From Hormiphora californensis (taxonomy: Eukaryota; Ctenophora; Tentaculata; Cydippida; Pleurobrachiidae): a stretch of DNA of 64,000 nt. The DNA lies in assembly GCA_020137815.1 (NCBI GenBank), contig CM035353.1, forward strand, positions 2,071,459-2,135,458, in the 5' to 3' direction. A program made the translations under genes and the position numbers. The notes beneath the pieces are model-generated. The model searched no databases and was not told where the DNA came from. It saw only the letters and a list, made by a program, of their open reading frames with translations. Position 1 is the stretch's first letter; each line of letters starts with the position of its first letter. Shown piece by piece: positions 32,230 to 44,700 of this stretch.

Positions 32230-33141
32230 TCAATCAATGTTGAGTGGTAGCTCATAGTAACTTGACACAGTTTGTCCCCTAGACCCGATCGGCTCTGCAG
32301 TCCAAACCACCTGAACACAATACCCTGCAGACTGGTTGTTTTGAACCACCCTGTATATCAGAACCACTTGTTCGAGGGGCCCCAGTTTCAGTGGCATCGG
32401 AAGGTGAGAAACAGGTCGGAGCACACAGTCACCCTCCTGTTTACTCGGATAAACCTGGAGACTTTTGGCAGTAATTGGTAATTGGATTGTGTTGGTTATC
32501 ATAATCTTTAGGAGGGTAGAGTCTGATGTATCCAAGTAGCTCCAATATACATTGATGGGATTAACCAACTTGATATCTACATAAACTTTAAACTCCATAG
32601 GGTTTTTAAGGTAGCTCTGAAGATTGCGACCCGTGGCGAAACTCTCTAGTATGTTGTCGATGTTACCTTTCTGGTTTTGAATGCCCGTAAACAGGAGCTT
32701 TGCTCTTTTACTGGTGGGGGACAACCCCCCAAGACTTGTGCACAGTGGAAAAAGGACATGACCCTCAGAGGTAATTTGCGGTTTAAAGTACTCATTGCTC
32801 ACATGTTTTGGGTGGCTATTCTCAGCGGAGTAAAGCCGACACTGATTCATACCATCAACGGGGAGGAGTTCCTCCGTTTTATCATCTTGCGAGCTGACCT
32901 CAACACCAATATTTAGCGACTGTAAATGTTCCTTCCAGTTGTCGTACAACGTGCTCCCTACCGATCCCTTGTATTTTACAATCAGATAGATGTAGAGATA
33001 TTCCTGAATGAATGCCTGGTCACGAGACGTGCTGTTGGAAATATCGTATTTGTCGTGCAGACTCAGCGGCATAGATATGAAGTAGTTGTTTTCATCGGGC
33101 GGAGGTTTTAATCGACCGGATTCGTTCCGTCGACTCGACAT
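32230..33141 (-). CDS. TRAPPC14 (C7orf43/MAP11)-like protein, single exon
   Basis: A 303-codon exon starting MSSRRNESGRLKPPPDENNY. The order of motifs fits TRAPPC14, a metazoan TRAPP II subunit linked to ciliary vesicle traffic. NYFISMPLSL is near the start, EYLYIYLIVKYKGS where vertebrates have a similar hydrophobic strand, HVLFPLCTSLGGLSPTSKRA, LLKIMITNT, PMPLKLGPLEQVVLIYRV, and a final VVWTAEP...YYELPL. Vertebrate TRAPPC14 is nearly twice as long; this frame stops at about the middle of that protein with no evident donor. It may be a short ortholog, a truncated copy, or a gene whose second half I could not find. An earlier in-frame GTG at 33156 is not needed as a start. The assignment is from remembered family pattern and is moderate. 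Confidence 0.6.
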   Translation of the reverse strand: MSSRRNESGRLKPPPDENNYFISMPLSLHDKYDISNSTSRDQAFIQEYLYIYLIVKYKGSVGSTLYDNWKEHLQSLNIGVEVSSQDDKTEELLPVDGMNQCRLYSAENSHPKHVSNEYFKPQITSEGHVLFPLCTSLGGLSPTSKRAKLLFTGIQNQKGNIDNILESFATGRNLQSYLKNPMEFKVYVDIKLVNPINVYWSYLDTSDSTLLKIMITNTIQLPITAKSLQVYPSKQEGDCVLRPVSHLPMPLKLGPLEQVVLIYRVVQNNQSAGYCVQVVWTAEPIGSRGQTVSSYYELPLNID

Positions 33142-33829
33142 AATTAGTGGTGACACATTGATTTAACAATTGAACCTAAAAAGAGTTTGATTATTAATAT
33201 TTAATAGTTTGGTTGGGCAGTATCTGTTCGACCAATGCAATAGGTAAACGCCAAACGGCATAGGTAAATGACATACAGTCTTCTGTTCCAATGAGGCGGT
33301 CAAAAGATCCCATGTTACAACAGACGTGCCCTCGAAGTCGAATAGAGCTAATTTTGTCTATTCTGTCCGATGCTTAATTGACCCATGCTGCACTTTGCAA
33401 AATGTGTGCGATGGCGCGTGGCGGACTGTAGCACAGGTCAAGTGGAATAATACAAAGTGCGATAATGCAAAGCTTTCCAACATTAAACTTCTGGGGCGGG
33501 CGGTCGGTCGGCGGAGCCCCTGCGGTGGGATGGAACAGCGGGGTCCATGGGCGGGTTTTAAGCGGTTAAACCCCCCTCAACCGGGTTCCACGGGCTGTTA
33601 ACCCAGGTAGGGGTCGAAAGGGCAAAGAATCCAAGGCATTTTCACCACATGGCTGCTAGGTCCTTCGTTGGTCCTGAAATGGGGGTGCCTACGATCTGGG
33701 TGTTTGGTGGCATGTTTACAGGTGTGCACTGCCAAACAGTTTGATTCACTAAAATGGCTCTAACCGGCATACCACTCAACCGTTTTGGCTAATTCAAAGT
33801 TTGTGTGGTATGAAATGTCAAGGCCTAAC

Positions 33830-33852
33830 CCCAACCCTAACCCTAACCCTGA
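33830..33852. repeat. Telomere-like CCCTAA repeats inside a transposon-rich block
   Basis: Three CCCTAA units in a row. Related GGGTTAGGG-rich stretches recur at 34650-34700, 34910-34975 and in their duplicates near 36885 and 37145. They are interstitial parts of a repeat family, not a chromosome end. Confidence 0.7.
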
Positions 33853-33876
33853 AAAACCGTTTGTCAGCACTTACGG

Positions 33877-36800
33877 AACACACAGATTTTAACGCTAGCC
33901 AGTGCGCGTAAAAATTCTTCGCCTTTTTTTTAAACTACACAACTGTGTACCATTATAGTGTTGTGTTGGCACACGGAGAATATGGGAGAGGGACACAACA
34001 AGAGTGGCTTCAGCCTTCACGATCCACCACTAAACTATAAAGTCCATTTTTTTTCAACTGTTCACCCAAAAACTGAAATTTAATAAAAATTAGAATTTGG
34101 GTGGCGCGTGCTACACGTTAACATGTGATAAACGCGCAAAACAATTCCGCGCACGACTTTGGGGGGTGAACAGTTGAAAAAAAATGGACTTTACACAACC
34201 CACTTTTCACCTTTTTTAGTTTTTTTTTTGAACATTCACTAACCCCAACACCGATTGGCATCACTTTCCAACAGCCGAAGAGAAGCTGCCGAAGAGAGAA
34301 AGGGGGTAACCATATGTGTTGGGGTTAGTAATAAATAAATCTTAAAATCACTCAAATATTACTATGCATAAATAAAATCTCACACATGTTTCGAATATTG
34401 AAGTCCATTCACCTTTTTTAGCCCTTTATTTTTCGGAGGCAAAAAAATATCGCACACAAAATTTAAATTTAATATGCGTCGCACGCGCAGTTAATGTAAC
34501 GCGCGAAGTATGACAAAAAAAACGCTGCCAACAAGTGTTTTTTACGCTGCGCTGAAAATGCTCAGTGCAGCTCCAGCTCCAGCTCAGATTTTGGGCAGCC
34601 TTAAAATCTGGGTGTTTGGTGAGTGCTGACAAAAGGCTTTTTAGGGTTAGGGCTAAAGTAGGGTTAGGGTTGGGGCTGGGGGTTGGGCTGGGGTTAGGCC
34701 TTGACATTTCCTACCAGATAAACTTTGAATTAGCCAAAACAGTTGAGTGGTTTGGACTTTGGCGGTTAGAGCCATTTTAGTGAATCAACTTTTTTGGCAG
34801 TGACCAGTGTGCACCTGTTAACACTAAAGACCCAGATCGGAACAGCGCCCCAGATTTTTGGCCAGCGTTAAAATCTGAGTGTTTCGTGAGTGCAGACAAA
34901 CGGTTTTTTAAGGTTAGGGCTAAATTGGGGTTAGGATTAGCCGTTAGTGCTGGGGGTTGGGTTGGGGTTAGGCCTTGACATTTCCTACCAGATAAACTTT
35001 CAATTAGCCAAAACGGTTGAGTGGTTTGGCGGATAGAGCCATTTTAGTGAATTAACTTTTTTGGCAGCACGCAGCTGTAAACAGGCCACCAAACACCCAG
35101 AAAATTTGAGCCAATCACAGCACAGATTTCGGACCGTGTTATCCTTTACATTTGTAAAGGGTGGAGCTCGCGAAAAGAGCGTTGAGCTAGGCAAACGATT
35201 GTCGGAAAAGTGCTAAGTGCCAGACTTTCACCCTGGTCCAGGGTCCCTGGACTATTTTTAGACATCTCAAACAAAGTTTTTTACACTATTTCATCATAAT
35301 TTGTTTTTTTATGATAAGTCATGCGTAGAGACGGCCTCCAAGAAGAAGAAGAGTCTTCTTAGAAGACACGCATGATTTCAGACTTTACGGTGAATACGCC
35401 TTAATTCAATGTCTTCGTTTCAACACTTCTCCCAGCGCATTAAATCAACCCAATGCAAGTTCGGACAAAGAAATATATTGCAAGAGGGCATCTCACTGCC
35501 ATTGTTTGGTTATGAAATTACCCCTCCCGGTAGAGATGGAATGGTTGTAGATGTCTCTCTCTATCTTTCTTTTTCTCTATCTTTCTCCCTCTTAGAGTCA
35601 GCGGCTGATTTTTGAAGTTGAACACACAGATTTTAACGCTAGCCAGTGCGCGTAAAAATTCTTCGCCTTTTTTTTAAACTACACAACTGTGTACCATTAT
35701 AGTGTTGTGTTGGCACACGGAGAATATGGGAGAGGGACACAACAAGAGTGGCTTCAGCCTTCACGATCCACCACTAAACTATAAAGTCCATTTTTTTTCA
35801 ACTGTTCACCCAAAAACTGATATTTGATAAAAAATTAAAATTTGGGTGGCGTGCGCTACACGTTAACATGTGATAAACGCGCAAAACAATTCCGTGCACG
35901 ACTTTGGGGGGGTGAACAGTTGAAAAAAATGGAGTATACTCCATTTTTTTTCAACTGTTCACCCCCCAAAGTCGTGCGCGGAATTGTTTTGCGCGTTTAT
36001 CACATGTTAACGTGTAGCGCGCGCCACCCAAATTTTAATTTTTTATCAAATATCAGTTTTTGGGTGAACAGTTGAAAAAAAATGGACTTTACACAACCCA
36101 CTTTTCACCTTTTTTAGTTTTTTTTTTTGAACATTCACTAACCCCAACACCGATTGGCATCACTTTCCAACAGCCGAAGAGAAGCTGCCGAAGAGAGAAA
36201 GGGGGTAACCATATGAAGAGTTAATCGCGATGAGTCTCATTCACATTGGGTTCGATCATTTGCCCCCGGTGTTGGGGTTAGTAATAAATAAATCTTAAAA
36301 TCACTCAAATATTACTATGCATAAATAAAATCTCACACATGTTTCGAATAGGGCGCGATTATAATCTGGGTGCCTTGCAGCCTGTTTACAGGTGCGCGCT
36401 ACCAAAAGAGTATACTTAGACCGACTTTTTTCAAACGGCTATAGCCATGGAACCACATGGCCGATTTGAGTAAACTAAACGGTATCAGTTAGAGAATCGA
36501 TAGCCCTAACCGATAACCCCAAACCAAACCCTAACCAGACCCTAACGGATAGCCCTAACCCGTCGCGCGCGCCAAAACTACGAATTGTTAGCAATGAAAG
36601 GCACCCAGATTTTAACGTTTTCCTTTCGAATATTGAAGTCCATTCACCTTTTTTAGCCCTTTATTTTTCGGAGGCAAAAAAATATCGCACACAAAATTTA
36701 AATTTAATATGCGTCGCACGCGCAGTTAATGTAACGCGCGAAGTATGACAAAAAACGCTGCCAACAAGTGTTTTTTACGCTGCGCTGAAAATGCTCAGTG

Positions 36801-37848
36801 CAGCTCCAGCTCCAGCTCAGATTTTGGGCAGCCTTAAAATCTGGGTGTTTGGTGAGTGCTGACAAAAGGCTTTTTAGGGTTAGGGCTAAAGTAGGGTTAG
36901 GGTTGGGGCTGGGGGTTGGGCTGGGGTTAGGCCTTGACATTTCCTACCAGATAAACTTTGAATTAGCCAAAACAGTTGAGTGGTTTGGACTTTGGCGGTT
37001 AGAGCCATTTTAGTGAATCAACTTTTTTGGCAGTGACCAGTGTGCACCTGTTAACACTAAAGACCCAGATCGGAACAGCGCCCCAGATTTTTGGCCAGCG
37101 TTAAAATCTGAGTGTTTCGTGAGTGCAGACAAACGGTTTTTTAAGGTTAGGGCTAAATTGGGGTTAGGATTAGCCGTTAGTGCTGGGGGTTGGGTTGGGG
37201 TTAGGCCTTGACATTTCCTACCAGATAAACTTTCAATTAGCCAAAACGGTTGAGTGGTTTGGCGGATAGAGCCATTTTAGTGAATTAACTTTTTTGGCAG
37301 CACGCAGCTGTAAACAGGCCACCAAACACCCAGAAAATTTGAGCCAATCACAGCACAGATTTCGGACCGTGTTATCCTTTACATTTGTAAAGGGTGGAGC
37401 TCGCGAAAAGAGCGTTGAGCTAGGCAAACGATTGTCGGAAAAGTGCTAAGTGCCAGACTTTCACCCTGGTCCAGGGTCCCTGGACTATTTTTAGACATCT
37501 CAAACAAAGTTTTTTACACTATTTCATCATAATTTGTTTTTTTATGATAAGTCATGCGTAGAGACGGCCTCCAAGAAGAAGAAGAGTCTTCTTAGAAGAC
37601 ACGCATGATTTCAGACTTTACGGTGAATACGCCTTAATTCAATGTCTTCGTTTCAACACTTCTCCCAGCGCATTAAATCAACCCAATGCAAGTTCGGACA
37701 AAGAAATATATTGCAAGAGGGCATCTCACTGCCATTGTTTGGTTATGAAATTACCCCTCCCGGTAGAGATGGAATGGTTGTAGATGTCTCTCTCTATCTT
37801 TCTTTTTCTCTATCTTTCTCCCTCTTAGAGTCAGCGGCTGATTTTTGA
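33877..37848. repeat. Direct duplication of a ~1.7-kb repeat block (2.23-kb offset)
   Basis: The block 34400-35612 recurs almost base for base at 36633-37848, offset 2233. The left part 33877-34400 recurs at 35622-36345 with an extra inverted copy inserted. Between 36350 and 36625 the second unit also gained a separate element with short CCCTAA runs. Near-identity indicates a recent event. Short open frames appear twice as identical pairs and are not supported as genes. Confidence 0.9.
35783..36090. repeat. ~305-bp near-perfect palindrome
   Basis: Two ~150-base arms (AAAGTCCATTTTTTTTCAAC to its complement) meet at GAGTATACTC (35932-35941). The first block has only one arm (34040-34195). The palindrome therefore arose in the second block by inverted doubling of that arm. 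Confidence 0.93.
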
Positions 37849-38028
37849 AGTTGAAGTTTGCTACCCATTTTATGAGTTTTTGAAGTCGCTTCAAAAACTT
37901 TAAAAATATTGATAAATTTTAATTGTTACGAGTGGATAAAGGCTATTCTTGTTACAGGAAATAAACGTGTTTATAGCACATATCACAACCGAAATTAGAG
38001 CCCACAAAACAAACTTTTCTTGGGGCGT

Positions 38029-39031
38029 TGTAGGGTGAGCCGAGCCGTCAGCACGGACTGTAAAATGCTAGGCGCTACAAGGGTAACTAGACCTCCCCTT
38101 GAGCGTGCTCGACAACCTACGGACTGGGGTTTCCAGCCCAATAAACCTTGCTGGTCTAGCAGCGTACAAGACCCCTAACCTTGCACCGATCAGTATCCTT
38201 AGGATTTGTGACTGGCCGCGACCCAACCAAACGTGAAGCTCCTATCGCCGATACTAAGTGTCCCCACTTATAGAGAGTTGCCAATGTGGCTAGAAGTGAG
38301 GCTGGAGACACTTTGTACCCTAAACTAGGCATTAGGAGTTCCCCCGATCCGGTACCTAGTGTTCCCCTAGAGTGAGAATTGCCAATGTGGCAAGAAGAGA
38401 TAATATAGAGAACCCCTCGAGAATATTGGGGAACACCGAGTAGAGTTGTACTAATTGAAATGGGTCGGTTAAAAGGTTGTAACTAATGTGCCCCTAGCTA
38501 CAATCATATATACAATAGATAATACAACATATTGCAAATAACTCAACTCCCTCAAACAACTCTTTCTCCCCCTACGAGACTCACAAAACTCGGGCAAAGC
38601 CAATATATAAGAGAGATGGTTTCCCCACCATCTCCCGAGCAACATATTCTAATCCCCTAAAAACCGAACTCCCTCCTCTCCTCTCTCGCTCTCAGGTCAC
38701 CTCTTTCTCAGATCACGCGATCCACGCCAGCCTAGGCTTACGTGGCAGCTTCTCCTCTCGGCACGTCCCACAATCCCCTGTACGCGGCTTCTAGCTATTC
38801 CTACTCATCTCAAACATTAACCCAAATTCTCCTCTTCTAATATCTCTCCATAACTATTGTAACAAATAAATAATGCCTATTCTCCCCTAAAGAATTCCTA
38901 AATATTTGTATCCTCCTAACTCACTCTCAACCATCATAAGATCATCAAATACCTATCATCCGACTCACTCTCAGTCACTCTGAGAGAGAAACAATGTAGG
39001 AACACGAGGGACCTAACTCGTGTGCCCTACA
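38029..39031. mobile_element. Solo LTR, 1003 bp
   Basis: Starts TGTAGGG, ends CCCTACA (TG...CA with a short inverted repeat), and is flanked by a 4-base direct repeat GCGT (38025-38028 and 39032-39035). A TATATAA box (~38605) and AATAAA-like signals (~38865) suit a plus-sense LTR promoter and polyadenylation site. No internal retrotransposon genes adjoin it. The pattern is what recombination between the two LTRs of a retrotransposon leaves behind. Confidence 0.75.
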
Positions 39032-39292
39032 GCGTCCCAGGAGGCCTTCCTGAACGGTGCAGAGAAAAAATAATCCTGGTGAATTTTTTTAAATCGAGAA
39101 TAACTGGTTTTTGGTCAAAATCTGTGCATAAATTACACAACTGTTGTCTGTCGAAATATCTGATTGACCAAAAAAAGGAACAAGGTAGATAGTATCTTCT
39201 CTAGCTGCATTCTCACATTTCTCTCTTTTCTCACACAACACGCCCCACTGTACAACAGTTGAAGGGGAAACATACAGCGGGCAGATCTCGGG

Positions 39293-39370
39293 GTGGAAGG
39301 GTCAATGGGTTAGAGCAATGTACATGTAATGCAGAGGTTGTCGGTTTGAGCCCGGCCCTCGTCAGATATT
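39293..39370 (+). ncRNA. tRNA-like sequence, possible SINE head or tRNA pseudogene
   Basis: GTCAATGGGTTAGAGC resembles a box A and GGTTTGAGCCC a box B, at tRNA-like spacing, with CAT in a plausible anticodon position. Stems are imperfect, so it is more likely a tRNA-derived repeat than a working tRNA. Confidence 0.35.
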
Positions 39371-39815
39371 TTTTCCCTGCCCGGGTGAATGCCGAAGGCA
39401 TTCACCCGGATGCCTTTTTGCTTTGCAAAAAGGCATAGCAGGGTTAGAATTCGAAAACGACATTTTGGTATACTAACTAATCGGTAGAGGGACCATTTTG
39501 GTCACACTTTAGTTGCGAGGGGCAACGGTGTAGCAACAAGAGCCACGCACACAGTTACGAGCTGCTCCTTCATAAACCACTTCATTGGCACGTTTTCAGG
39601 AAATGTGTGGCGCGCAATGAGGCGGCGTGGCGCGCAATTTAGTGCTACTAAAACACAAGGATTTGCTCTATACTGTTTGTCTGATATATAAATGATCGGG
39701 ATTTTGTATCCCGCTTGCTGCTACAGCCGCGGATCTGGTCATGATTTCCTTTCTTCATAGATTCACATGGCAGGGAAATTCAGCATTATGTTAGAACATA
39801 ATGCAATTAATCTTG
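39371..39815. mobile_element. CCCTGCCCGGGTG element, family D copy 2
   Basis: Shares its start (TTTTCCCTGCCCGGGTGAAT with a hairpin) and its end (GGCAGGGAAA, then hairpin GCATTATG...CATAATGC) with the copy at 7930. The middle is diverged. Confidence 0.65.
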
Positions 39816-40230
39816 TTCTAGTTTCCTCCCTATTTAATCCTGATCAGATCTCATTATATTAATAATAATAATTTACCAAAAAAAGTTATACCAGCCGGCA
39901 GACCTATTTAGGAACGTAGAATCGATTGCCAAAAAAGGTATGTCTAGTCGAGGATTCACCGAGTATACCGGGCGCTTCTATCTACTGGGCAAACCCCTTT
40001 TCTCGAGCATCCCGGTAAATCGGGGTCCGACTGTATACCTTTCCAAGTGAAATGTTGTTAAATCCTTTTTATATTGAAGTGAAAAACAATCGAGTGAAAT
40101 TAATTTCCTCACATATCACTTTCATTTCCTCACATATCATTCATTTCCTCACATATCACTTATCAGTTTCGTTTGAAAAGCTCGCTTCTGATAGTTTTTT
40201 GTTCTTGCACCATTGTACACGCGAACGAGC

Positions 40231-41271
40231 ATGGCCTCCAAGTTGGATCGTGCCTTCACTATCTGGCGGAATGGCGGCCCGGGCAACAAAGCTACTACTG
40301 CTGATTACAGCCGGCTGGAGATGTCTATCGTATCTACCTTGAGACGAGTCGGTGGGTACCCTGACCCTAACAAGGAAGGTGGCACATTTGACCTGAACAA
40401 GCTGACAACCACCTATCTCTCAACTCTAGATACCAACAAGAAAGTTAGTTTTATTTCTGATATGGCGGGCTTACTTTGGTATCGTGCTCTCCCTCTCAGT
40501 CGGTTAGCTAAGAAGAACTTGTCAGATGACATGCGATCGGTTCAGAACAGTTCTGTATGTAGTGATGAATCAAAAGAGAAGGTAGAGAAGCTTATGGAGC
40601 ATCTAGACCACACCCGAGACCGTCTTGACAGTGCTACAGATCTGTTATTAGAACGTGATTCCAAGATCATTGAACTGCAATCAGAGATCAGTGCCCTGAA
40701 AGACTCGATCATATCCATGAAAGATACCATGCTAGAGAAGAGCGTGACCGCTGTACAGACAGTTGTAAAGGACGAGATTCAGAATTACTCTGCTGTTCTC
40801 CAGACAGCTGCTACTGCTGTTAACCAGACCTGTGTATCTGCCCTTGCTCCCAGCAAACTACGAACAGCAATTGTCAGCGCTTCAGTTGATCGTAGTAGCA
40901 ACCTGATGGTGTACGGTCTGCCTGAGAGTGACCAGCTAAGCGACAGTACTTTAGTCAAGGATCTATTTGAACATTTGTCTGAAGCGCCAGTGTTATCAGA
41001 GGTGGCACGACTTGGTAGGAGAGGTGGTGAGGGAGTGCGGCCAGTGCGGGTGGTGCTGAGGAACAGAGAGATTGCTAGGACTATTTTGGGGAAATCAGCG
41101 ACGCTGAAGGACTCTGACTAGTATCAGTCAGTGTTTATTTCACCGGACAGATCAGTAGAAGAGAGAGCAGAGAGAAAAGAATTAGTTACTAAACTGAGAG
41201 AGAGAAGAGAAAATGAACCTGATAAAGTGTGGATGATTAGAAGAGGCTCTATTGTAGAGAGTGAGAAGTGA
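40231..41271 (+). pseudogene. LINE ORF1-like gene with one in-frame TAG (half-LINE)
   Basis: The frame from ATG at 40231 encodes 296 residues. It has an N-terminal helical domain, a coiled coil (residues ~115-190) and an RRM-like block (NLMVYGLPESD ... RPVRVVLRNREIARTILGK). This is the layout of ORF1 RNA-binding proteins of several LINE clades. After TAG at 41119 the same frame continues for 49 codons with the expected C-terminal signature (VFISPDRS, EERAERKELV, WMIRRG) to TGA at 41269. One substitution therefore cuts the protein, unless the stop is read through. No endonuclease or reverse transcriptase follows. The 3' region ends near a (TTGA)n tail at 41555-41577, like a LINE tail. It resembles a half-LINE that kept ORF1 only. 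Confidence 0.7.
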
Positions 41272-41554
41272 GAAGTGTTGCGAGAGATTAGAGAGATAGA
41301 GATTAATGAGTTAACTTTTTGAGATACGGATTTATTTTATGTTTTATAATTTTTTATGTTTTTCAGTTTTGTAAGGACATAGTGCGGGCCAGGGCGGGGT
41401 AACAGGTTCAAAGCACACAAAAGACCTAACCGTCTTCGTGCTAACGACCCTGTTACGCCACCCTGAATCCTCACTCAGTTTGGTCTGTGTGGCTGGTTTG
41501 CTTCCTATTATAATATGATTATTTCGGCGCAATGCCACTGCCAGCGGCAGTTTT

Positions 41555-41577
41555 GATTGATTGATTGATTGATTGAA
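41555..41577. repeat. (TTGA)n tail of the half-LINE
   Basis: Five TTGA/TGAT units follow a short GC-rich hairpin (GCCACTGCCAGCGGCAG). Short tails of this sort mark the 3' ends of CR1/L2-like retroposons. Confidence 0.5.
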
Positions 41578-41754
41578 TTTTTCCGGTAAATCGTGGTTCC
41601 GGTAAATTGGCACAATCAAGTGGGCAGTGGGGTCCAACTTTAGTAACGCAAGACGTGATGTCTTTGACGTCACGATAACGCGGTATGGTAATAGTCTTGG
41701 TGGTTCAAAGTCTATCTTTGGTTCTATAGTTCTTTCAGTTCTTTGGTATCTCAG

Positions 41755-44700
41755 ATGGTTCTCTTTTATCCTTTACTTTTCCTTGGTGTCACTAGAGGTA
41801 TTTCTGATGATCATCAGTGTCCGGTAGCAGTCGATAATCGGTTTCTGGTGAGGTCTTGTGGATTCGGTGAGTCGGGTTTAGGCGACGTTCGAATTCCCAT
41901 GACATGTCTAAACTCAACCGCTGGGTACCATAAAGTGTTTAGAAATCAGCCGCTCCTTAGACGTAAGAAAGCCTATGTAACATCCCTGTGCCCTAACGAT
42001 TCTATTGAGTATCAGGCCTGTGGACATTATCATTCACTTTACACTCTAAAAAAACTCTTCCTAAATTCCCCCGTGTGTGGGAAGTTGTGCTATGAACGTG
42101 AGGTGGGCATGTACGAGTTTCACAGGGCATCCCAGACATGTCCCAGTGCTCAATCCAGTGTAGGGTACAACATAAGCCTTGTTGATGGCGAGAACTTAGA
42201 GATATGGATAAAAGAGGGAGGACTATGTGACGGTGTTTGTGATGAAGTGAAGCTAGGTGGGGACAGGAATACAGCTTTTTTAATGTGTGTAGATGAGAGT
42301 TCTTGTAATGGATATAATTACGGGGTTGTAGCTAAGTATGAAAGTATCAATCAGTATGTCTTCGCCCCGTTCAATAGTAACTTCATTTTCAAAAATGATT
42401 CTATGAAAGCACTAATTAATCACAGCAGCTCATGTGCTAGGAACTTGATTAGTTTTCCACTTTATAACGCCTCCCGTTGCTTCATGCGTGTGACTAAACC
42501 CACCAGTGTCCTGGATTTTGAACTCACGTCCTATTATAAATCGTATTGCGACAACGGAATGGACCAGACAAACTGCTCAGATCCTGCTAAGGTCGCTGGT
42601 TCGTGCCTTATCGGCGGATATCCCTCTACAGTTTCCATTCACATTGTCTGTCAGAGGAATGGGATATTGTGTGATGACAACATGCACAAACAGTGTCACA
42701 CATTGAACCGGTATTGTACCATTCATAAACATCGGTTATGTAACGGTCAAGATGATTGTGCTATGGGGGCGGATGAACAGAAGGAGAGGTGTTTCAAGCT
42801 CACCCAACGATCGTGTGTTCGCAGTTTCAGTCAAGATCAGGGGTTACTTAGGATTCCAGTGGACTGGGTCCAGGATGGAGTGGTAGACTGTCTTGATGGG
42901 GAAGATGAAAAGAATAACTGGGAAACATGCGGTATAGGCGTCAGAAGGATGATTAAATATTCGACTGAGAAATGTAGTAATGTCTTCCTTTGCAAACATA
43001 ACAAGTTGCAATTTTTAGAGGCCGCCCATTTATGCTCCTTTACCTCAAACTGTGACGAAGGAGTCTGTCGCATGGCTAAAAGTAGACCGCAAATAAACAG
43101 AAAATTGTTTGAAACGAGGACGGGAGTAGGAAAAACTCTCACGAGTTCAGTTTGTGTGAAAGGCCTTGAAAATCTTCTTTTGCTAGCGGACCAACGTTGT
43201 CAATCGGAAACTTTTAACCATCGATTTCATCAGTTCTTTGGGAAAAATTTAACAACAGACTTAGTTCTTCCAGCAAAGAAGGGTGACTGTAGGTACTTGT
43301 TCGGGGAAGCGTATGTGTTTTACAGCTGTTCAGGGAATTGCTTCAACACGTCATGTCCCTTGAAAAGACCCGTCCTTCATACCACTTGTAGTAATCGCAA
43401 AAACATGCTGTATTCTCTCAACTTACAGCTAGGCTCAATTACCAATGTACAAACGTCTCGCGAACGGTTCCATAACAACTTCTTCGTTTGTAAAAACACT
43501 GACTGCATCCAGTTTGAGAAAGTGTGTGATCTTGTTGATGACTGCTTGGATAGATCCGATGAGGAGGAATGTTCGAACAATTTTCAGTGTTCTGATAAAT
43601 CTGGTTTCCTCGCGTTGAGCCAAAAGTGTGATGGGAAGGTTGACTGCAAGGACCTATCTGATGAATGCAATGAGAGTTGTAGAAGAAAAGCCGTGAAAAA
43701 CGAGGCTATTTTAGGAATTGCATTTTGCATGGGAGTTGCAGGAATAACTTTTGCAGTTGGTAGCATAATCAAAGGCTTTATGAATATACGGAAAGCAAAA
43801 AAGAGTGGAGAGTTCATCAATCAAAGCATGGTCTTGATGATTTCTTTGGGAGATCTACTGACATCTGCATATCTCCTAACCCTCACTTCAGTCCACTGGA
43901 TCTACGGTTCCGGCTTCTGTAAATATCAATTTGAATGGATTAGCGGAGCCCCTTGTACTGTAATTGGGGTTTTGAATAGCATTGGATCATCTATTTCTTC
44001 CCTTGTAATGGCCTTAGTCAGCTGCTTCCGACTCCGTGGTACCGTAATGGCCCTTCGATACCGCCGTTCAGATGAGGTGACCCGGAAGCTAAAGGTTAAA
44101 GTAGGTGTACTACTCGGAGGAGTCGTACTGATATCTCTGACAGCGTCGGTTTTCCCGTTGATAGATGCTCTTGATGATTGGTTTGTCAATGGACTTGTAT
44201 TTGATGAGGGTGTCAAACTGTTTCTTGGAGTAATAGACAAAAGTCAGCTAGTGGAGATTGTGCGGGGTTACCATAGTAGTCATGAAATCGCACCGCGACA
44301 GTCTGGTAACACTGTATCTTGGAACACATTCCAAGAAATGATTTCTGAAATGTTTTCCCAGGATTATGATCCGGTAAGGGGCAAAAAGCTGTCTTTCTAC
44401 GGGAATGACCCAGTGTGTATGTTTAAGGCATTTGTCCTTCTGGATGATCCCCAGGTAGTTTACGTTTGGGCTTACCATAGCTTCTATTTTCTCTGCTTCG
44501 GATGCGTAGCGGTATGCCATGGAGCGATCGCAGTTCTCACCAAAAGATCAATAGTCCAAAGTAACAAGTCTAACTCACTCAGTCGTAAGGTCTCTTTGAT
44601 CTGCCTAACTGATTTCTGTTGCTGGATGCCCTTTCTGATCTGCTGCGTCCTACACACAGCTGAGGTTATGGACATGTCACCGTGGTACCAGGTCTTCTCC

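Noticed and set aside
33830-33852. A telomere or chromosome-end fusion
   Set aside because: Only three CCCTAA units, embedded in a repeat family with further scattered TTAGGG-like tracts in both block copies.
34426-35614. Several 60-90 codon frames repeated identically 2233 bases later
   Set aside because: They lie in a repeat block with no splice sites, domains or codon bias; identity reflects duplication.
39293-39370. A functional tRNA gene
   Set aside because: Box A and B are recognisable but the acceptor and anticodon stems do not pair well; more likely a tRNA-derived repeat.
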